Below, piece by piece: positions 61,383 through 64,000 of a stretch of DNA of 64,000 bases. The stretch comes from Posidonia oceanica (lineage: Eukaryota; Streptophyta; Magnoliopsida; Alismatales; Posidoniaceae). The position numbers and the translations under genes were made by a program. A model generated the notes under the pieces. It did not search any database, had not been told where the DNA came from, and saw only the letters and a list, made by a program, of their open reading frames with translations. Position 1 is the stretch's first letter. The number at the start of each line of letters is the position of its first letter. The stretch is from the NCBI GenBank assembly GCA_037176725.1, contig JAZBRS010000049.1:34960001-35024000 (forward strand), read 5' to 3'.

Positions 61383-64000
61383 AGTAGTGATCCCGTGAGT
61401 TTCGCGATCGTCCGTGGACGCTGCCAGAGCTCGGGTGCACCGATCGGAAATCAGGTTCACTATTAGCGGGTGATCCGAGAAGGTAACTCGACTCAAAACA
61501 CCGAAAACAGAGGCGAAAAGCCAAAGGGAAAAAGAAAGAAAAAGGAAAAGGGAGTCGCCACCTAGTCTATTACGGGGAAGACGAGGAAAACCAAGGAAAA
61601 GCATAGGAAACAAGCAAATAGATGCAATGCTATGCAAAAATGGATGACTCGTGCCAAAGACGAGGGCAAAATGGTCACTACGGGCCAGAGAAAGGGTAAG
61701 GACTCCTGTTACGTGCGGGAAAGGTGTTAGGCACCCCTGACACGCCTGAGAAGTCGATCTTTCTAGGCTAACTCGCTCACATGTGCCGGAAAATGCATGC
61801 TTTGAATGCCTAAGTGCCATGAATGCCATGTATGGAAATTAAACGTGTTGTCTATGCGCTCAGCAGCGCTGCCAATGTTCCGAACCAGGTGAACCCTAGT
61901 TCGTAAGAACTCCAAGCAGTAAGCATCACTGTCCTAATGCAAATGCAGGTGATAAAGCAAAACTGCGAGGAAAACCATGCAATGCAAGTGACACGCAAGG
62001 GATAAAGCAAAAGCGGGTCCGAGGCGAAAACTACAAGAAAGCATGCAAGGCGAGGCGTGAAGCCAAAATAAGGTCCTGACAGCATGCATGGGTGTCGTAG
62101 GCATGTACCGGGACCAACGAAATGCAAGGGGTGGCGATCAAAACGGATTCGGTGCTTAAAACGGAGGTGCAGCTTACTGCAAGTGTTGGACATGACTATC
62201 AGCAGCATCTAATGTTGGACGTCGGGATAGCTGGCGTCCTACACAGGCAGATGCCAAAATGTAGAAAACATGCAATGCAAAAACCCAAGAGCAGATAGAG
62301 CATGCGGGGAAACCAAAACACAAGGCCCAGAAACCAGAAGCAAGATCAAAGCAATTTTAAAACGGGCAGAGGATGTTGGACGCTCAGAATGACAGCGTCC
62401 AATGTTGGACGCTGAGATCTGGGGCGTCCAACAACCAAGGCAAGCTTTTGGAGAAAAATGCATGCATGCAAGCTATATGAACGCGATGTAAATGCTGCAT
62501 GAGAGTGCATGACATGTATAACATGCAAGGCAGTCAAGATAAATAACCAGAATAAGATTTGAAAGCAAGATGCAAACATGAATGAGGTTTAAGCTACTGC
62601 AGGGTGTTGGACTCTAGAACAGACAGCGTCCTACGTAGGACGCTGCAGTATCCAGCGTCCAACACTCTGGAAACAGATAGATGGCAAGATAGCATGCAAA
62701 CTAGCAAGGAAACTTCATAGCATGCATTCAGGTTGCTGTAAACAGACATAGGCATGGCATGCAGGCATGGATCAAACGAACATAAAAGATCAGAGCATCA
62801 TGCAAGCAATTAAATGGAAGTTACTAAGCAGAAACGTAGGACGCTGGAAACATCAACGTCCAATGTAGGATGCTAAATGCTCCAGCGTCCAACACATGGA
62901 GGATGCAAACCTACCTGCAAAGGGGGAGCTCATCTCTAAACCCCACTTAAACATGCATGCAAGCTACTGAGGACATGCCAGATCAAGAAAAAACACTTAT
63001 ACCAAGCATAAAATCCATGAGAAGCAAGTATGAAAGAGTATGCATAGGAATAAAGGGGAAAAAACCCACGAAAATTAGCACACAATATGAGAGGAGACTA
63101 GCAAGCTTAAACATGGTTGCCATAGGGGCCAGGCATCACTAAACATGCATGGATCATGTATAAGTCTCAAAAATAAGCAACATGCAAGCATGGCAGTAGA
63201 TGTAAGCTAGCAGATATGTAGGACGCTGGATGAACCAACGTCCAACGTTGGACGCGACTCACTCCAGCGTCCAATGCAGGCAGATAGCAGATTATCATGA
63301 GGCATGCAATATTGATCCAAAACAGGATCAAAACAGGATACTAAGCATGTAAAGGCATCAAGGAACGTGTCAGGAAGCATATACCACAAGCTCATGAAGA
63401 TGTAAACAAAGCATGGCAAGCATGAAAGCGAAATCAGAGCAAAAGAAAATAGTGACAGCTGGGTGTTGGACGCTGCACTATTGCGCATCCAACGTTGGAA
63501 GCACCAGGCTGGGCGTCCAACAAATTGAGAACTCCTCAGCCAAAATCGATGCTCAGATCGGTGCAAAAAGCGAAGCTAAGAATCTAGGAAGCATAAGCAT
63601 GCAAAGAGGAACATGAGCATATGTTCAAAGCTGAAAATGGGCAGGTGGTTAGCTCCATCCACCTCCTCCTTGCGGCCGGCGACAGAAGCTATTCCGACCA
63701 GCCAAGGAGGCATGCGTTCTCACTAGTTATCCTAGCATGCTCGTGTGTGCATGGGCTAGCTACAGGTATCGAGTGCCTACCTTGGTTGCGGCCTGAAGCA
63801 GCTATTCGCGCTCCTCGTCGGCGTTATGGAAGGTGGCGGCAGGCCAACTCCGGCAAGCCTGCTCAACGTGTAGGAGGCACGGGAGAGGGAGCCAGAGGTC
63901 TGGGAGTGGGGGTGGGAGTTCACTCTTGGTCACTCAAGCTCTCCATTCTCTCTGGAATGGGTGTGGTGTCCTGTGCAAGGGCGAGAAGGTGGCTGTTTTG
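61383..64000 (-). repeat. 5' LTR of element C (first 2.6 kb in window)
   Basis: Homologous to 15068-17712 and continuing past the window. It begins AGTAGTGATCCC, so the usual terminal T is mutated. The PBS-like GGAGTCGCCA is at 61551-61560, the U5 block at 61645-61760, and hairpin clusters at 62185, 62370, 62605, 62836, 63220 and 63465. No gene. Confidence 0.9.

Larger units (their letters stand above)
15068..64000 (-). mobile_element. Element C: Tat/Ogre-like retrotransposon hosting insertions N, S and T
   Basis: The termini TGTAGCGATCCC (15068) and the homologous 61383 start mark its two LTRs. The 5' LTR runs off the window. Without insertions N (18293 bp), S (6163 bp) and T (3096 bp), the internal region is about 15.5 kb. 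In sense (minus) order it holds PBS, leader, gag, protease, RT, RNase H, archaeal-type RNase H, integrase, plant mobile domain ORF, hairpin-rich 3' UTR and PPT. Multiple stops and frameshifts make gag-pol non-functional. The left target-site copy would be 15063-15067 (GTTAT); the right one is out of view. Confidence 0.9.

Overview
This is plant nuclear DNA, almost certainly heterochromatic or intergenic sequence from a large-genome seed plant. I see no host gene, tRNA, rRNA or CRISPR array. The window is a stack of nested LTR retrotransposons, mostly Ty3/gypsy elements of the Tat/Ogre type. The evidence is a primer binding site matching the 3' end of plant tRNA-Arg, LTRs of 3.3-6.2 kb, a second archaeal-type RNase H domain before integrase, and an extra plant-mobile-domain-like ORF after pol. 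The species cannot be determined from the sequence alone.

I named the layers as follows. Left side: element A (+; 1-3749, only its 3' end in view, LTR 405-3749) sits in the gag of element B (-; 3750-10381, 5' LTR 6446-10381). B sits in LTR X (-; 10382-12885), and X probably sits in LTR D (+; 12886-14050). D abuts a decayed protease fragment E (+; 14051-15067). Right side: element C (-; 15068 to beyond 64000) interrupts E. Its 3' LTR is 15068-18378 and its 5' LTR starts at 61383 and runs off the window.

Three insertions lie inside C. N (-; 20150-38442, TSD GGTGG) is a young 18.3-kb element with gag only and 5.4-kb LTRs. S (44103-50265, TSD GTAGT/ATAGT) is a solo LTR splitting the RT-RNase H region. 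T (57798-60893, TSD TATGT) is a solo LTR from an unrelated family. Removing N, S and T in thought gives one ordered element in the sense (minus) direction: LTR, PBS, leader, gag, protease, RT, RNase H, archaeal-type RNase H, integrase, plant mobile domain ORF, hairpin-rich 3' UTR, PPT, LTR. C's gag-pol is riddled with stops and shifts, but its plant-mobile-domain ORF is open over 377 codons.

The most unusual content is non-coding. The 3' UTRs of C and N carry a four-arm module (a-b-c-d) whose adjacent arms can pair in mutually exclusive ways, in four copies with compensatory changes, embedded in arrays of short covarying hairpins. The PPT/LTR junction of A, C and N lies in a nested inverted repeat whose inner stem co-varies with the LTR terminus. 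The A/X/C-type LTRs carry double hairpins built from GTTGGACGC/GCGTCCAAC, spaced about 230 bp apart. The 5' leaders share a 315-bp module. Every LTR carries a second copy of the PBS core near its U5 end. All structures were read by eye; no folding, alignment or database search was run.
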